Part shown: positions 1 to 6,851 of the stretch, piece after piece | Layout: each line of letters starts with the position of its first letter | Numbering within the stretch: the first letter of the stretch is position 1 | Assembly: GCA_025937035.1 (NCBI GenBank) | Contig: JAICSG010000056.1 | Location: forward strand, 1-12,103 | Reading direction: 5' to 3' | Source of the DNA: Thermoanaerobaculia bacterium | Lineage (GTDB): Bacteria > Acidobacteriota > Thermoanaerobaculia > Multivoradales > UBA5704 | Length of the DNA: 12,103 nt | The notes under the pieces: model-generated | What the model was told of the DNA's origin: nothing | Seen by the model: only the letters and a program-made list of their open reading frames with translations | Databases searched by the model: none | Made by a program: the position numbers and the translations under genes

Positions 1-93
1 GCAGGAGGAGGACAGAGAGCAGACGGCGTAAAGGCATGGACGGTCTCCGTGCGGGAAAAGAAATGCAATCCGTTTGGCGGGCCTCATCATAGA

Positions 94-116
94 CTCTCCC
101 CGGCAGGAAGGGAGAG
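94..116 (+). promoter_or_regulatory. Hairpin that can cover the ribosome-binding site of the beta-barrel gene
   Basis: CTCTCCC (94-100) is the exact reverse complement of GGGAGAG (110-116), leaving a 9-nt loop. The right arm holds the purine-rich ribosome-binding site 6 nt before the ATG at 123. A second possible partner, CGGTCTC (41-47), pairs perfectly with GAGACCG (114-120), which overlaps the same arm. The two pairings therefore exclude each other. The pairing is read directly; any regulatory role is inference, and short 7-bp stems can arise by chance in GC-rich DNA. Confidence 0.3.
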
Positions 117-122
117 ACCGCC

Positions 123-782
123 ATGCGAAAGCCCACCCTCGTCCTCACCCTCGCGCTCTCCGCGCTCACCGCCTCGCCGCTCTACGCCAACCTGGAGCTC
201 CGCTGGCCGCCGGGGGTGGAGGTGAGCGCCTTCGGCCTGGGATTGGAGCCGCGCACGGCCGGGCTCGACCTCCAGCCCGGCCTCCACGTCACCCTGGGCA
301 GCGCGCCCGGCTTCGGCGCCGCGCTCACCACCCAGTGGAACGACACCCTCTCGACCCGCTTCATGGCGAGCTACGCGCGGCCGGAGATCCGGCTCTCGGG
401 GAGCTCCGCGGCCTCGAGCTCCGGCGGGGACGTCGAGCTGATACCGCTCTCGGTCCTGGCGCAGCTCCGCGCGAAGAGGTTCGTCCGGGTGGTGCCCTAC
501 GCCGAGGCGGGGGTCACCTACCTGCTGGTCTCCTCCTCGATGAAGCCGGCGCTCTCGGCCGCCGGGGTCACCGCCCTCCGCCGTCCGGACCACATCGCCC
601 TGATCGCCGGCGCCGGCCTCAAGATCCCTCTGAGAGGGCACTGGATCGCCGACCTCGACGCGACCTACCGCCCCTTCGCGCAGTCGATCTTCATCGTTGG
701 CCCGTCAGGGGTGGTGAGCAAGGAGGAGAAGATCGACGTGCACGCGGTGGCGGTGGCCGGGGGGTTTTCGTACCGGTTCTGA
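123..782 (+). CDS. Putative outer-membrane beta-barrel protein
   Basis: This 219-residue protein begins with a typical Sec signal peptide: MRKPT, a hydrophobic stretch at about residues 5-17, and a likely cleavage near LYA-N at residue 22. The mature part is rich in alternating polar/hydrophobic strands, glycine and aromatic residues. It ends in GGFSYRF; a C-terminal aromatic, usually Phe, is the recognition mark for the BAM machinery on outer-membrane barrels. Together these suggest a small barrel of perhaps 8 strands, similar in plan to OmpW/OmpA-type or generic 'outer membrane beta-barrel' proteins, but I cannot assign a family or ligand. The ATG at 123 is chosen because GGAAGGGAGAG lies just upstream and the signal peptide starts there. 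The metallophosphoesterase gene begins 13 bp after the stop, so the two are probably co-transcribed. A periplasmic or surface structural role is inferred from topology only. Confidence 0.72.
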   Translation: MRKPTLVLTLALSALTASPLYANLELRWPPGVEVSAFGLGLEPRTAGLDLQPGLHVTLGSAPGFGAALTTQWNDTLSTRFMASYARPEIRLSGSSAASSSGGDVELIPLSVLAQLRAKRFVRVVPYAEAGVTYLLVSSSMKPALSAAGVTALRRPDHIALIAGAGLKIPLRGHWIADLDATYRPFAQSIFIVGPSGVVSKEEKIDVHAVAVAGGFSYRF

Positions 783-795
783 GAAGGTATCTTCA

Positions 796-1947
796 GTGAA
801 AATGATCCGCCTTCTCTCCCTCCTCGCCGCCCTCCCCCTCCTCGTCTCCTGCGCCGCCTACGGGCAGGCGCAGGCTCAGCCCCAGGACCCGCCCGGCACC
901 TGGTACTTCGCCGTCTCGGGCGACTCGCGCGACTGCGGGGACCTGATCATGCCGAAGATCGCCCACGCTGTCGCCGGGGACCGCGAGCACCCGGCGGCCT
1001 TCTACTGGCACCTCGGTGACTTCCGGCGGATGTACGGCCCGGACTGCGACATCGTCAAGCGCACGCATCCCGACTGGGACTGCAAGAGCCGCCCGGAAGA
1101 CCAACTGGGGCCGGAGGAGATGGATCACTATCTGGACACCGCCTGGGACGACTTCATCGAGCGGCAGGTCCGGCCCTTCGCGCCGACCCCGGTCTTCCTC
1201 GGCATCGGCAACCACGAGCTCGGCGCCGGCCGTACCGCTCTCGAATACCAGCGCAAGTTCCAGCCCTGGCTGACGAGCGGGCCCATTCACAACCAGCGGG
1301 TGGAGGAGGCCAACGACCACTTCTACTCCACGGAAGGGGCCACCTACTACCACTTCGTCCAGCACGGCGGCACCGATTTCATCTACCTCGACAACGCCTC
1401 GTCCGACAGCTTCTCGGCGGACCAGATCCATTGGCTGGAGAGGGTCCTGAGTCGCGACCAGGCCAACCCGGCGATCAAGACGATCGTGGCCGGCATGCAC
1501 GCGGCCCTCCCCTTCAGCCGGCAGAGCGGCCACGCGATGGACGCCTCCTGCCAGGGGCTGTGCTCCGGCCAGCAGGTCTACGACCTCCTTTACAGGACCC
1601 AGCTGAAGGGAAAGCGCGTCTACGTCTTCACCAGCCACTCGCACCTGTTCGCCGACCGTCTTTTCGAGAAGGACGAGCACAAGGGGCAGGTCCTGACCGG
1701 CTGGCTCGTGGGGACGGCGGGCGCGGAGCAGTACACCGAGCAGATCCAGTACGGCTATGCCCTGGTGGCGGTCCACCCCGACGGCACGCTGGACGCGCGG
1801 TTTCAGAAGGTGAGGCGCGATTCGCCGCCGCTCGCCACCGGCCCGGGAGCGGAGCCCCTCACCGCGTTCTGCTTCGAGCAGAACAAGCGCCCGTCGGGGG
1901 ACTCCGCCTTCAAGGGGACCTGCGCCTGCGGGCAGGCCCAGCCGTGA
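796..1947 (+). CDS. Calcineurin-like metallophosphoesterase lipoprotein
   Basis: The 383-residue product has a lipoprotein signal peptide with lipobox LVSC and lipidation cysteine at 19, so it should be anchored in a membrane facing the periplasm. The metallophosphoesterase motifs appear in order: GDSR (42-45), WHLGD (71-75), GNHE (138-141), GMH with His235, and SHSH (280-283). These supply the Asp, Asn and His ligands of the two-metal centre, so an active enzyme is likely; family members hydrolyse phosphomono- or diesters, and the substrate is not evident. The start is GTG at 796, with GAGAAGG 8 nt upstream; the ATG at 802 is a possible alternative. Eight cysteines besides Cys19 (47, 84, 96, 252, 256, 359, 376, 378) suggest disulfides in the periplasm. 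The gene follows the beta-barrel gene by 13 bp and ends 9 bp from the convergent lipoprotein gene. Confidence 0.88.
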   Translation: MKMIRLLSLLAALPLLVSCAAYGQAQAQPQDPPGTWYFAVSGDSRDCGDLIMPKIAHAVAGDREHPAAFYWHLGDFRRMYGPDCDIVKRTHPDWDCKSRPEDQLGPEEMDHYLDTAWDDFIERQVRPFAPTPVFLGIGNHELGAGRTALEYQRKFQPWLTSGPIHNQRVEEANDHFYSTEGATYYHFVQHGGTDFIYLDNASSDSFSADQIHWLERVLSRDQANPAIKTIVAGMHAALPFSRQSGHAMDASCQGLCSGQQVYDLLYRTQLKGKRVYVFTSHSHLFADRLFEKDEHKGQVLTGWLVGTAGAEQYTEQIQYGYALVAVHPDGTLDARFQKVRRDSPPLATGPGAEPLTAFCFEQNKRPSGDSAFKGTCACGQAQP

Positions 1948-1956
1948 GGGTCGCCC

Positions 1957-2232
1957 CTATTTGCTCTCGCTCATCTCGTTGAGATCACGCCGCTCCTGAT
2001 CGAGGCTGCTCATGGCGTCGATCTTCTCCTGCTCGGTCCCCTCCATGTTGCGGACCTCCTCGGCGTGGCGCTGGTACTCCGCGGCTTTCTCTTCCATTTT
2101 CTGAGTCTTCTCGGCCTCGGCGCTGGAGCCGGCGGATGATGGCGGGGGTGAGCTCCTGGGCATGTTGCACCCGGCGGCCAGCAGGGACAGGGACAGGACG
2201 GGCCACAGACGGCGGACACGGCTTCCTCGCAT
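1957..2232 (-). CDS. Small coiled-coil lipoprotein, function unknown
   Basis: The 91-residue product has a basic N-terminus (MRGSRVRR), a hydrophobic segment and lipobox LAAGC with the lipidation cysteine at 22. A Ser/Pro-rich linker (about 26-38) follows. The remainder (about 38-90) is almost purely charged and helical, rich in Glu, Lys, Arg and Gln with spaced Met and Leu, so it probably forms a coiled coil. This plan resembles small outer-membrane spacer lipoproteins such as Lpp only in general form; I do not recognise the family. The ATG at 2232 is chosen over an in-frame TTG at 2250 because GGGAGG lies 5-6 nt upstream of it, inside what would otherwise be coding sequence. It converges on the metallophosphoesterase gene with 9 bp between stops. 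Lgt, encoded at 5963-6769, is the enzyme that would lipidate it. Confidence 0.75.
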   Translation of the reverse strand: MRGSRVRRLWPVLSLSLLAAGCNMPRSSPPPSSAGSSAEAEKTQKMEEKAAEYQRHAEEVRNMEGTEQEKIDAMSSLDQERRDLNEMSESK

Positions 2233-2300
2233 GGAAACCTCCCGGTTCAAGTTGAGCTCGAAAAGCTGCGGGCAGCATAGCGTGGGGCGGCGGGAAGAGA

Positions 2301-2326
2301 CCGGCCGGGCGCGCGCGCCCGGCCGG
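2301..2326. terminator. Perfect 26-bp GC palindrome downstream of the cytochrome gene
   Basis: The half-site CCGGCCGGGCGCG is followed immediately by its exact reverse complement, giving a 26-bp palindrome made only of G and C. It lies 24 bp past the cytochrome stop codon (TAA at 2351-2353, - strand) and before the start region of the small lipoprotein gene. As RNA it would form a very stable hairpin, fitting a transcription end or mRNA 3'-end stabiliser for the cytochrome. There is no T-run after it on either strand, so it is not a classic intrinsic terminator. A protein-binding operator is an alternative. Confidence 0.5.
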
Positions 2327-2350
2327 TTCGAGATGCTGCGGTAGCGAGGA

Positions 2351-3571
2351 TTACAGCGAGTTCAGGAAGGTGAGGATCTGGTTCTGCTGCGTGGTGCTCA
2401 GGTTGATGAAGTTCTGGATCACCGGCTCCGCCTCGTTCGTGTGGCGAAGGATGGCATTGTAGCGGGTGGTGTTGAACAGGTCGTGCATGAAGCGGGCGCG
2501 GGTGCGCAGGCCCCAGAGGGGCGGCGTGCGCAGCTTGTTGGCCGTCGAGGCGCCGCCGTTCTGGACGATGCCGTCGCCCGTGCCGACGTCATGCAGCATG
2601 AAGTCGCTGTAGGGGTGGATGATCTTGTCGCCCAGGGCCGCCGGAACGGTGAACTTGCCGCCGTTGATCACGGTGCCGGTCGGGGCGGTGGTGATCGACG
2701 TCGTATGGCAGATGTTGCAGCCGATCGAGTTGAAGAGGCTCGCGCCGGCGACCGCGTCCGACGTGTTCGCCAGGGCGGTGTCGCGCGGCGGGACCTTGGT
2801 GGAGCGCATGAAGCGGACGAAGGCGTCGACGTCGGGGCCGTCGGGCGAGCCCGTCGCGGCCGCGTCCTCAGGATCGGAGACCGTGTCGAACGCCGCCACG
2901 GAGCTCCCCATCGAGGTGTTCTCCGTCGGCTGCAGCACACTGGTGATGCCCATCTCGTTCAGGTAGGCGTCGGCCGCGAACGAGAGGAGGCTGGCCTGCT
3001 GGTTCTTCCAGCCGAAGCGGGCGATCCGGGTCTGGCCGGCGGCCTCGGAAAGGGGCACGTTGATGATCTGCCCCTTCATCCCCGAGGGCTGGGCGTTCCG
3101 TATGTTCGTGAAGGTGGCGTCGGCGATCGCCTCGACGAAGCCGTCTCCCAGGATGTTGAGCGAGGAGCGGGTGTCCACCGTGTTGAAGGCGGTCGTGAGG
3201 CGCTCCTGGATGGCGGGGTTGATCGAGCGGTCGTTGATCAGCGATCCACCGGGGGGATTGGTGAAGTTGCCAAAGGAGTCGGTGGTGCCGGCCCGCAGCT
3301 CGGTCACCTGGCTGGTGGCGCCGCTGACCGGGTTCTGGTGGCACTCGCGGCAGGACTGGGCGTTGTAGACCGGGCCCAGACCGTCGGCGATGGTCTCGAA
3401 CTCGTCGAACGTCGCCCGGTCGAGGTCCATCTGCGTCTGCGTCGTGAAGCCGTTGGTCAGGTTGTCGAAGCCGGCCGGCGCCTCCGTGGACGCGTACACC
3501 AGCGGGGCCGCCACGGCCAGAGTCGCCAACACGAAACCCTCAGAGATCCTCCATCTCTTCGTGCCCTTCAT
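2351..3571 (-). CDS. Di-heme c-type cytochrome, DUF1111/DHOR-like (cytochrome c peroxidase-related)
   Basis: The 406-residue exported protein has a basic N-terminus, a hydrophobic signal core (about 13-27) and a likely cleavage near VYAS. Two CXXCH heme-attachment motifs are visible: CRECH at 74-78, preceded by the family-type context GPVYNAQS, and CNICH at 285-289. Other segments typical of DUF1111 'di-haem oxidoreductases' are GDGFVEAI (about 142-149), YSDFMLHDVG (about 321-330) and TPPLWGLRTRARFMHD (about 349-364). The family is distantly related to MauG and bacterial cytochrome c peroxidases; the reaction here is unknown, and periplasmic electron transfer or peroxidase-type chemistry is inferred. 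The start is ATG 3571 rather than ATG 3577: AAAGGAG abuts the 3577 ATG but is 6 nt from the 3571 ATG. No cytochrome maturation genes or partner proteins are adjacent. A structured leader lies just upstream. Confidence 0.85.
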   Translation of the reverse strand: MKGTKRWRISEGFVLATLAVAAPLVYASTEAPAGFDNLTNGFTTQTQMDLDRATFDEFETIADGLGPVYNAQSCRECHQNPVSGATSQVTELRAGTTDSFGNFTNPPGGSLINDRSINPAIQERLTTAFNTVDTRSSLNILGDGFVEAIADATFTNIRNAQPSGMKGQIINVPLSEAAGQTRIARFGWKNQQASLLSFAADAYLNEMGITSVLQPTENTSMGSSVAAFDTVSDPEDAAATGSPDGPDVDAFVRFMRSTKVPPRDTALANTSDAVAGASLFNSIGCNICHTTSITTAPTGTVINGGKFTVPAALGDKIIHPYSDFMLHDVGTGDGIVQNGGASTANKLRTPPLWGLRTRARFMHDLFNTTRYNAILRHTNEAEPVIQNFINLSTTQQNQILTFLNSL

Positions 3572-3595
3572 CTCCATCTCCTTTCAGCCAACAGA

Positions 3596-3657
3596 GGGAC
3601 CGGCCTACAGGGATCCCCAAAGCTCTCGGAGTGAGACTTTGGGGAAACTCCGGTCCC
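3596..3657 (-). promoter_or_regulatory. Nested stem-loop in the leader of the cytochrome gene
   Basis: An outer 8-bp stem, GGGACCGG (3596-3603) with CCGGTCCC (3650-3657), encloses an inner stem, CCCCAAAG (3615-3622) with CTTTGGGG (3637-3644). The inner stem continues with TCTC (3624-3627) paired to GAGA (3633-3636) after a single bulged C. All pairs are exact Watson-Crick. In the transcript of the cytochrome gene the structure ends about 11 nt before the AAAGGAG ribosome-binding site at 3578-3584, so it would sit in the 5' untranslated leader. No T-run follows it on either strand, which argues against a simple terminator. It matches no riboswitch class I can name. Confidence 0.5.
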
Positions 3658-3812
3658 GGAATTGCCGAAATGACAGAGCCCCTGAGTTGAACAGGGTGCG
3701 AGCGGAATGGGCTCTACAAGGAAAGGGTGCTCGTGGGGTAGGAAGGCGAGCCTTTCAGAAAAAAATCGTTACACGAGAGTCACAATCTCCGGAGGGAAAT
3801 GTCCATCCCCCG
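3658..3812. other. Non-coding stretch upstream of the cytochrome gene
   Basis: This belongs to the 288-bp gap between the cytochrome start (3571) and the stop of the two-helix membrane protein gene (3860). Base composition is less GC-biased than in the surrounding genes, including a run of seven A at 3760-3766, as expected for a control region. I looked for spaced -35/-10 pairs on the minus strand and found none convincing. No coding sequence with a ribosome-binding site is visible here. Confidence 0.4.
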
Positions 3813-3834
3813 CCGGGGGCCCCCCGGCCCCCGG
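3813..3834 (-). terminator. GC hairpin downstream of the lgt-thiD-ypdA-like gene cluster
   Basis: CCGGGGGCC (3813-3821) pairs perfectly with GGCCCCCGG (3826-3834) around a 4-nt CCCC loop. It lies 25 bp beyond the stop of the last gene in the leftward cluster, the right place for a transcription end. The T-rich run on the minus strand (complement of the seven A at 3760-3766) is nearly 50 nt further on, too far for a textbook intrinsic terminator. It may be a terminator variant or an mRNA 3'-end stabilising hairpin. Confidence 0.45.
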
Positions 3835-3859
3835 ACGGAGCTCTGCGGCGTGACCTGGA

Positions 3860-4063
3860 TCAGAGGCCGTCGAGCAGCGAGCCCAGGATCAGCAGGAGCC
3901 CCGCGATCACCAGCGACCAGAAGCCCGCCGTGGGAGGCAGGCTGCTGGGAAGGTGAATGATGTGGAGGCCGGCCAGGAGGCCGATCAGCCAGAGGATCAG
4001 GGCGATGATGAGCGTCGCCTGCTTCGGAGCCTGCGTCCTGAAACCGCCACCTCGTCTCGCCAT
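3860..4063 (-). CDS. Small two-helix membrane protein, function unknown
   Basis: The 67-residue product has a basic N-terminus (MARRGGGFR) and two hydrophobic segments, about residues 17-36 (ATLIIALILWLIGLLAGL) and 47-64 (GFWSLVIAGLLLILGSLL). They are joined by a short turn containing HLPSSLPPT. It should be an integral inner-membrane hairpin. The ATG at 4063 is supported by GGAGGG 7 nt upstream. The plan resembles the many short 'lmo0937-like' or uncharacterised two-TM proteins, but I cannot assign it to one. It lies 62 bp downstream of the YpdA-like gene on the same strand, so it may be the last gene of the lgt cluster. A longer overlapping frame on the same strand lacks these features and is not chosen. 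Confidence 0.68.
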   Translation of the reverse strand: MARRGGGFRTQAPKQATLIIALILWLIGLLAGLHIIHLPSSLPPTAGFWSLVIAGLLLILGSLLDGL

Positions 4064-4125
4064 AGGGATACCCTCCGCTTCGGTCAGCGCAGCATTGAAA
4101 AGGCACTACGGTTGGAGGCCCGACT

Positions 4126-5127
4126 CTACCGCATCGCCGGCACCGCCGCCAGACGGCTCTTCAGGTGCGCCACGATCTTCGGGCCGTGGTCGCGGGAGTT
4201 CTCGATGAAGATGCGGTCGGTCCAGCGGCCGGCCTGGAGGGTCCCCGCCACGTAGAGGCCGGGGACGTTCGACTCGCAGGTCTCGGGGTCGAAGGCCGGG
4301 ATCAGCGTCTCGGAATCGATCTGGACCCCGCAGCGCCGCTCGAAGTCGGCGTCCGGCTGGTAGCCGATCAGCACGTAGGCGGCCTGGGCCGGCAGGACCC
4401 TGGGGCCCTCGGGGGTCAACAGCTCGATCCCCCCCTCCGGGAGGAAAGCCCGCACCTGCGTGTTGAACAGGGCCGGGATCGACCCCTCCTCGATGCGGTT
4501 CTCCATATCCGGCTTGACCCAGTACTTGATCCCCGCCTTGACGCCCGCGCCGCGATGGATCATGGTCACCCGCACGCTGTTGCGCCAGAGGTCGAGCGCC
4601 GCCTCGGCGGCGGTGTTGCCGGCGCCCACGACCACCACGTCCTGCCCGAAGTGCTGATAGGGCTCCTTGTAGTTGTGGGCCACCCACGGCAGGTCCTCGC
4701 CCGGCACGCCCAGCCGGCGGGGGTTGAAGAAGTAGCCAGTGGCGAGCGCCACGGAGCGGGCGCGCAACTCGCGTGGCCCCTGCATCCGCCGGGTGTGGAC
4801 GGTGAACAGGTCCCCCTCCTTGCGCACCTCCAGGACCTCCTCGTAGAGGGCTATCGGGATGTCGTAGTGCTCCACCACCATGCGGTAGTAGGCGAGCGCC
4901 TGCCGGCGGGTCGGCTTGACGTCCGGGATGGAGAACGGCACGTTGGCGATCTCCAGGCGGTCGCGGGTGGTGAAGAACTCCATGAAGGTGGGATAGCCCT
5001 GGATGGCGGCGGTCAGCGGGCCCTTGTCGATCAGCAGGACCGAGAGCCCCTGGCGGCGCGCCTCGGCGCCGATGGCGATGCCGGTGGGGCCGGCGCCCAC
5101 CACGATCAGGTCGAGTATCTCGTTCAT
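4126..5127 (-). CDS. ypdA: YpdA-family FAD/NAD(P)-binding oxidoreductase (putative bacillithiol disulfide reductase)
   Basis: This 333-residue flavoprotein has an N-terminal FAD dinucleotide-binding motif GAGPTG (11-16), a second NAD(P)-binding motif GAGNTAAE (168-175), and the family-typical segments YPTFMEFF (45-52), GYFFNP (131-136) and IFIENSRDHG (306-315). Late GLYVAGTLQAG (290-300) matches the FAD-contacting end of the fold. There is no CXXC redox pair, as in the family. YpdA (Bdr) uses NADPH to reduce bacillithiol disulfide in Firmicutes. A cysteine in the first motif (GGGPCG, Cys14 in Staphylococcus aureus) is reported there as the active site; here that position is Thr15, and the only cysteines are 266 and 284. 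The family call is therefore firm, but bacillithiol disulfide reduction is uncertain. Its ATG overlaps the thiD stop as ATGA. The gene symbol denotes family, not proven function. Confidence 0.87.
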   Translation of the reverse strand: MNEILDLIVVGAGPTGIAIGAEARRQGLSVLLIDKGPLTAAIQGYPTFMEFFTTRDRLEIANVPFSIPDVKPTRRQALAYYRMVVEHYDIPIALYEEVLEVRKEGDLFTVHTRRMQGPRELRARSVALATGYFFNPRRLGVPGEDLPWVAHNYKEPYQHFGQDVVVVGAGNTAAEAALDLWRNSVRVTMIHRGAGVKAGIKYWVKPDMENRIEEGSIPALFNTQVRAFLPEGGIELLTPEGPRVLPAQAAYVLIGYQPDADFERRCGVQIDSETLIPAFDPETCESNVPGLYVAGTLQAGRWTDRIFIENSRDHGPKIVAHLKSRLAAVPAMR

Positions 5128-5966
5128 TTGGTTTCGTCCTCTCTCGCTCTCGCGGGGACGGGCCGCAGCTCGAAGAGGTGATTCACGGGGCCGTGCCCGT
5201 CCCGGTTGCCTAAAGGATACGCGGCGGCGAGGGCTCCCGACAAATAGTCGATCGCTCCGGAGACCGCCCGCGGCAGCTCCTCCCCCGCTCCCAGCCGGGC
5301 GGCGATGGCGGACGACAGGGTACAGCCGGTGCCGTGGGTCGAGGGGGTGTGGAGCCGCGGATGGACGAAGCGGTGGACCCGGCCGTCCCGCTCCAGCAGC
5401 AGGTCGACCACCTCCTCCCCTTCGGCGTGCCCCCCCTTGGCGAGCACGGCCGGCCCGCGCGTGGAGAGATCCCGGGCCGCCGCCAGCCGCTCCTCCTCGG
5501 TACCGGCAGCAAGGCCGGTCAGCGCCTCCAGCTCCGGAAGGTTGGGGGTGACCAGGGTCGCGAGCGGCAGCAGATCGTTCCTGAGCGCCTCGATCGCCTC
5601 CGCGCGCAGGAGCCGGTCGCCGCTCTTGGCGATCATCACCGGATCGAGGACCACCGGCACGGCCTTGCCCTGGAGATGGAGCCGCAGGCAGTCCGCCACG
5701 GCGCGGACGATCCCGGCGCTCGACAGCATGCCGATCTTGATCGCGTCGGCCCCGATATCCTCCAGGACGGCATCGATCTGGGCCGCCACCATCTCCGGCG
5801 GGACCTCGTGGACGGCCCGCACCTCGCGGGTGTTCTGGGCGGTCAGAGCGGTGATGACGCTCATCCCGTACGCCCCATGGGCGGCGAAGGTCTTGAGGTC
5901 GGCCTGGATGCCGGCGCCGCCTCCGGAGTCGGAGCCGGCGATCGTCAGGAGCCTCGGAGGGGTCAT
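5124..5966 (-). CDS. thiD: Hydroxymethylpyrimidine/phosphomethylpyrimidine kinase
   Basis: ThiD phosphorylates 4-amino-5-hydroxymethyl-2-methylpyrimidine and then its monophosphate, giving HMP-PP, the pyrimidine half of thiamine, in the cytoplasm. The 280-residue length is normal for the single-domain enzyme. Ribokinase-fold signatures are visible: [16 protein letters not shown] (10-25), TAQNT (42-46), [10 protein letters not shown] (107-116), TPNLPE (140-145), KGGH (177-180), and the anion hole with catalytic loop [12 protein letters not shown] (211-222; Cys215). No fused ThiE or TenA-like domain is present. The start is ATG 5966, which overlaps the lgt stop as ATGA; an upstream extension of the frame has no family sequence and would run through lgt. 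The stop in turn overlaps the YpdA-like start. No other thiamine genes are in view and no TPP-riboswitch features were seen upstream of lgt. Confidence 0.95.
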   Translation of the reverse strand: MTPPRLLTIAGSDSGGGAGIQADLKTFAAHGAYGMSVITALTAQNTREVRAVHEVPPEMVAAQIDAVLEDIGADAIKIGMLSSAGIVRAVADCLRLHLQGKAVPVVLDPVMIAKSGDRLLRAEAIEALRNDLLPLATLVTPNLPELEALTGLAAGTEEERLAAARDLSTRGPAVLAKGGHAEGEEVVDLLLERDGRVHRFVHPRLHTPSTHGTGCTLSSAIAARLGAGEELPRAVSGAIDYLSGALAAAYPLGNRDGHGPVNHLFELRPVPARAREDETK

Positions 5967-6769
5967 GCCGGCCGCGGCGCGAGGCGGCCGCGGCGGAGCC
6001 AGGCGACGATGCCGATGAGGACGAGCACTGCGACGCTGATCACCTGCGCCAGGGTGAAGGGGCCGAAGAAGCGGTCGTCCTTGGCGCGCAGGATCTCGAC
6101 CAGGAAACGCTCGACGGCGAGCAGGGCCAGTGTCACGAGGGCGATCGAGCCGGGCTGGTGGCGGCGCCGGAACATCCACATGGCCACACCCCAGATGGCG
6201 AGCGCCATGGCGGTCTCGTAGAGCTGCGTGGGGTGGACGCGCATCAGCGTGCTGTCCGGGATCGACTCCGGGATCTTCACGTGGAAGAGGTCGCGCAGGT
6301 TGCCGGCGGTGGTCTCGGGGAGGCCCACGGGGAAGGCGATCCCCCAGGGGAGATCGGTGGGGCGGCCGTAGTCGTCCCCCACCAGGAAGCAGCCGATACG
6401 GCCGATGCCGTAGCCGATCGCGAGGGCGGGCGCGGCGACGTCGGCCATCGGCCAGGCGGGCAGCCGGCGCCGGCGCATGGTCCACAGCACCCCGATGGCG
6501 CCGAGGATGAAGCCGCCGTACCAGACCAGCCCGGAGCGGTCGAGCAGGAGGTGCCAGTCCTTGAACAGAATGGCGTAATAGACCTTGGCGCCGACGATGC
6601 CGCCCACCCCGGCGGCGAACACCAGGGCGCTCGCGTCCTCCTCGTCGCCAATGCCGAGCGTCCTCATCCCCCACCGGAGCTGGAGATAGCTCGCGAGGAA
6701 GGCGCAGACCAGCATCACCCCGAAGGGGCTGACCGAGAAGGAACCGATATGGAAGAGCTCGCGGATCAT
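5963..6769 (-). CDS. lgt: Prolipoprotein diacylglyceryl transferase
   Basis: Lgt moves diacylglycerol from phosphatidylglycerol to the lipobox cysteine of prolipoproteins in the inner membrane, the first step of lipoprotein maturation. The 268-residue product has about seven hydrophobic segments and the signature region [15 protein letters not shown] (122-136), the variant that has GCF in place of the E. coli-type GNF. HPTQLYE (179-185) and ERFLVEILR (220-228) follow, carrying the conserved arginines corresponding to the essential ones in E. coli (Arg124 and Arg221 by motif alignment). The loop before the signature reads WYGGFILG (83-90), with Tyr where E. coli has His103; this is common in other phyla. 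The chosen ATG at 6769 gives the usual MIRELFHIG beginning. A longer frame to 6853 adds a Pro/Ser-rich stretch and collides with the divergent gene, so it is not used. The ribosome-binding site is weak. Confidence 0.94.
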   Translation of the reverse strand: MIRELFHIGSFSVSPFGVMLVCAFLASYLQLRWGMRTLGIGDEEDASALVFAAGVGGIVGAKVYYAILFKDWHLLLDRSGLVWYGGFILGAIGVLWTMRRRRLPAWPMADVAAPALAIGYGIGRIGCFLVGDDYGRPTDLPWGIAFPVGLPETTAGNLRDLFHVKIPESIPDSTLMRVHPTQLYETAMALAIWGVAMWMFRRRHQPGSIALVTLALLAVERFLVEILRAKDDRFFGPFTLAQVISVAVLVLIGIVAWLRRGRLAPRPA

Positions 6770-6851
6770 GGCGGGGCCCGGGAGGGCCGGGGCGGAAGGA
6801 TAGCACGGGAACGGCGACGGTTCGGATACACTACCCCCCGAAGAGGAACCC

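Noticed and set aside
2441..3634. 397-residue open frame on the plus strand opposite the cytochrome gene
   Set aside because: No motifs or ribosome-binding site; the minus strand carries two CXXCH heme sites and a signal peptide.
3780..4106. Longer minus-strand frame overlapping the two-helix membrane protein gene
   Set aside because: It lacks a ribosome-binding site and coherent structure; the alternative frame at 3860-4063 has both a GGAGGG site and two clean membrane helices.
5967..6806. Extension of the thiD frame making a 560-residue protein, possible fusion
   Set aside because: The added part is the out-of-frame shadow of lgt, with no domain signal, and the ATG at 5966 begins exactly at the ThiD fold.
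6770..6851. Divergent promoters between lgt and the small acidic protein gene
   Set aside because: TATCCT-like (minus) and TACACT-like (plus) hexamers are present, but neither has a plausible -35 partner; promoters must be near here but cannot be placed.
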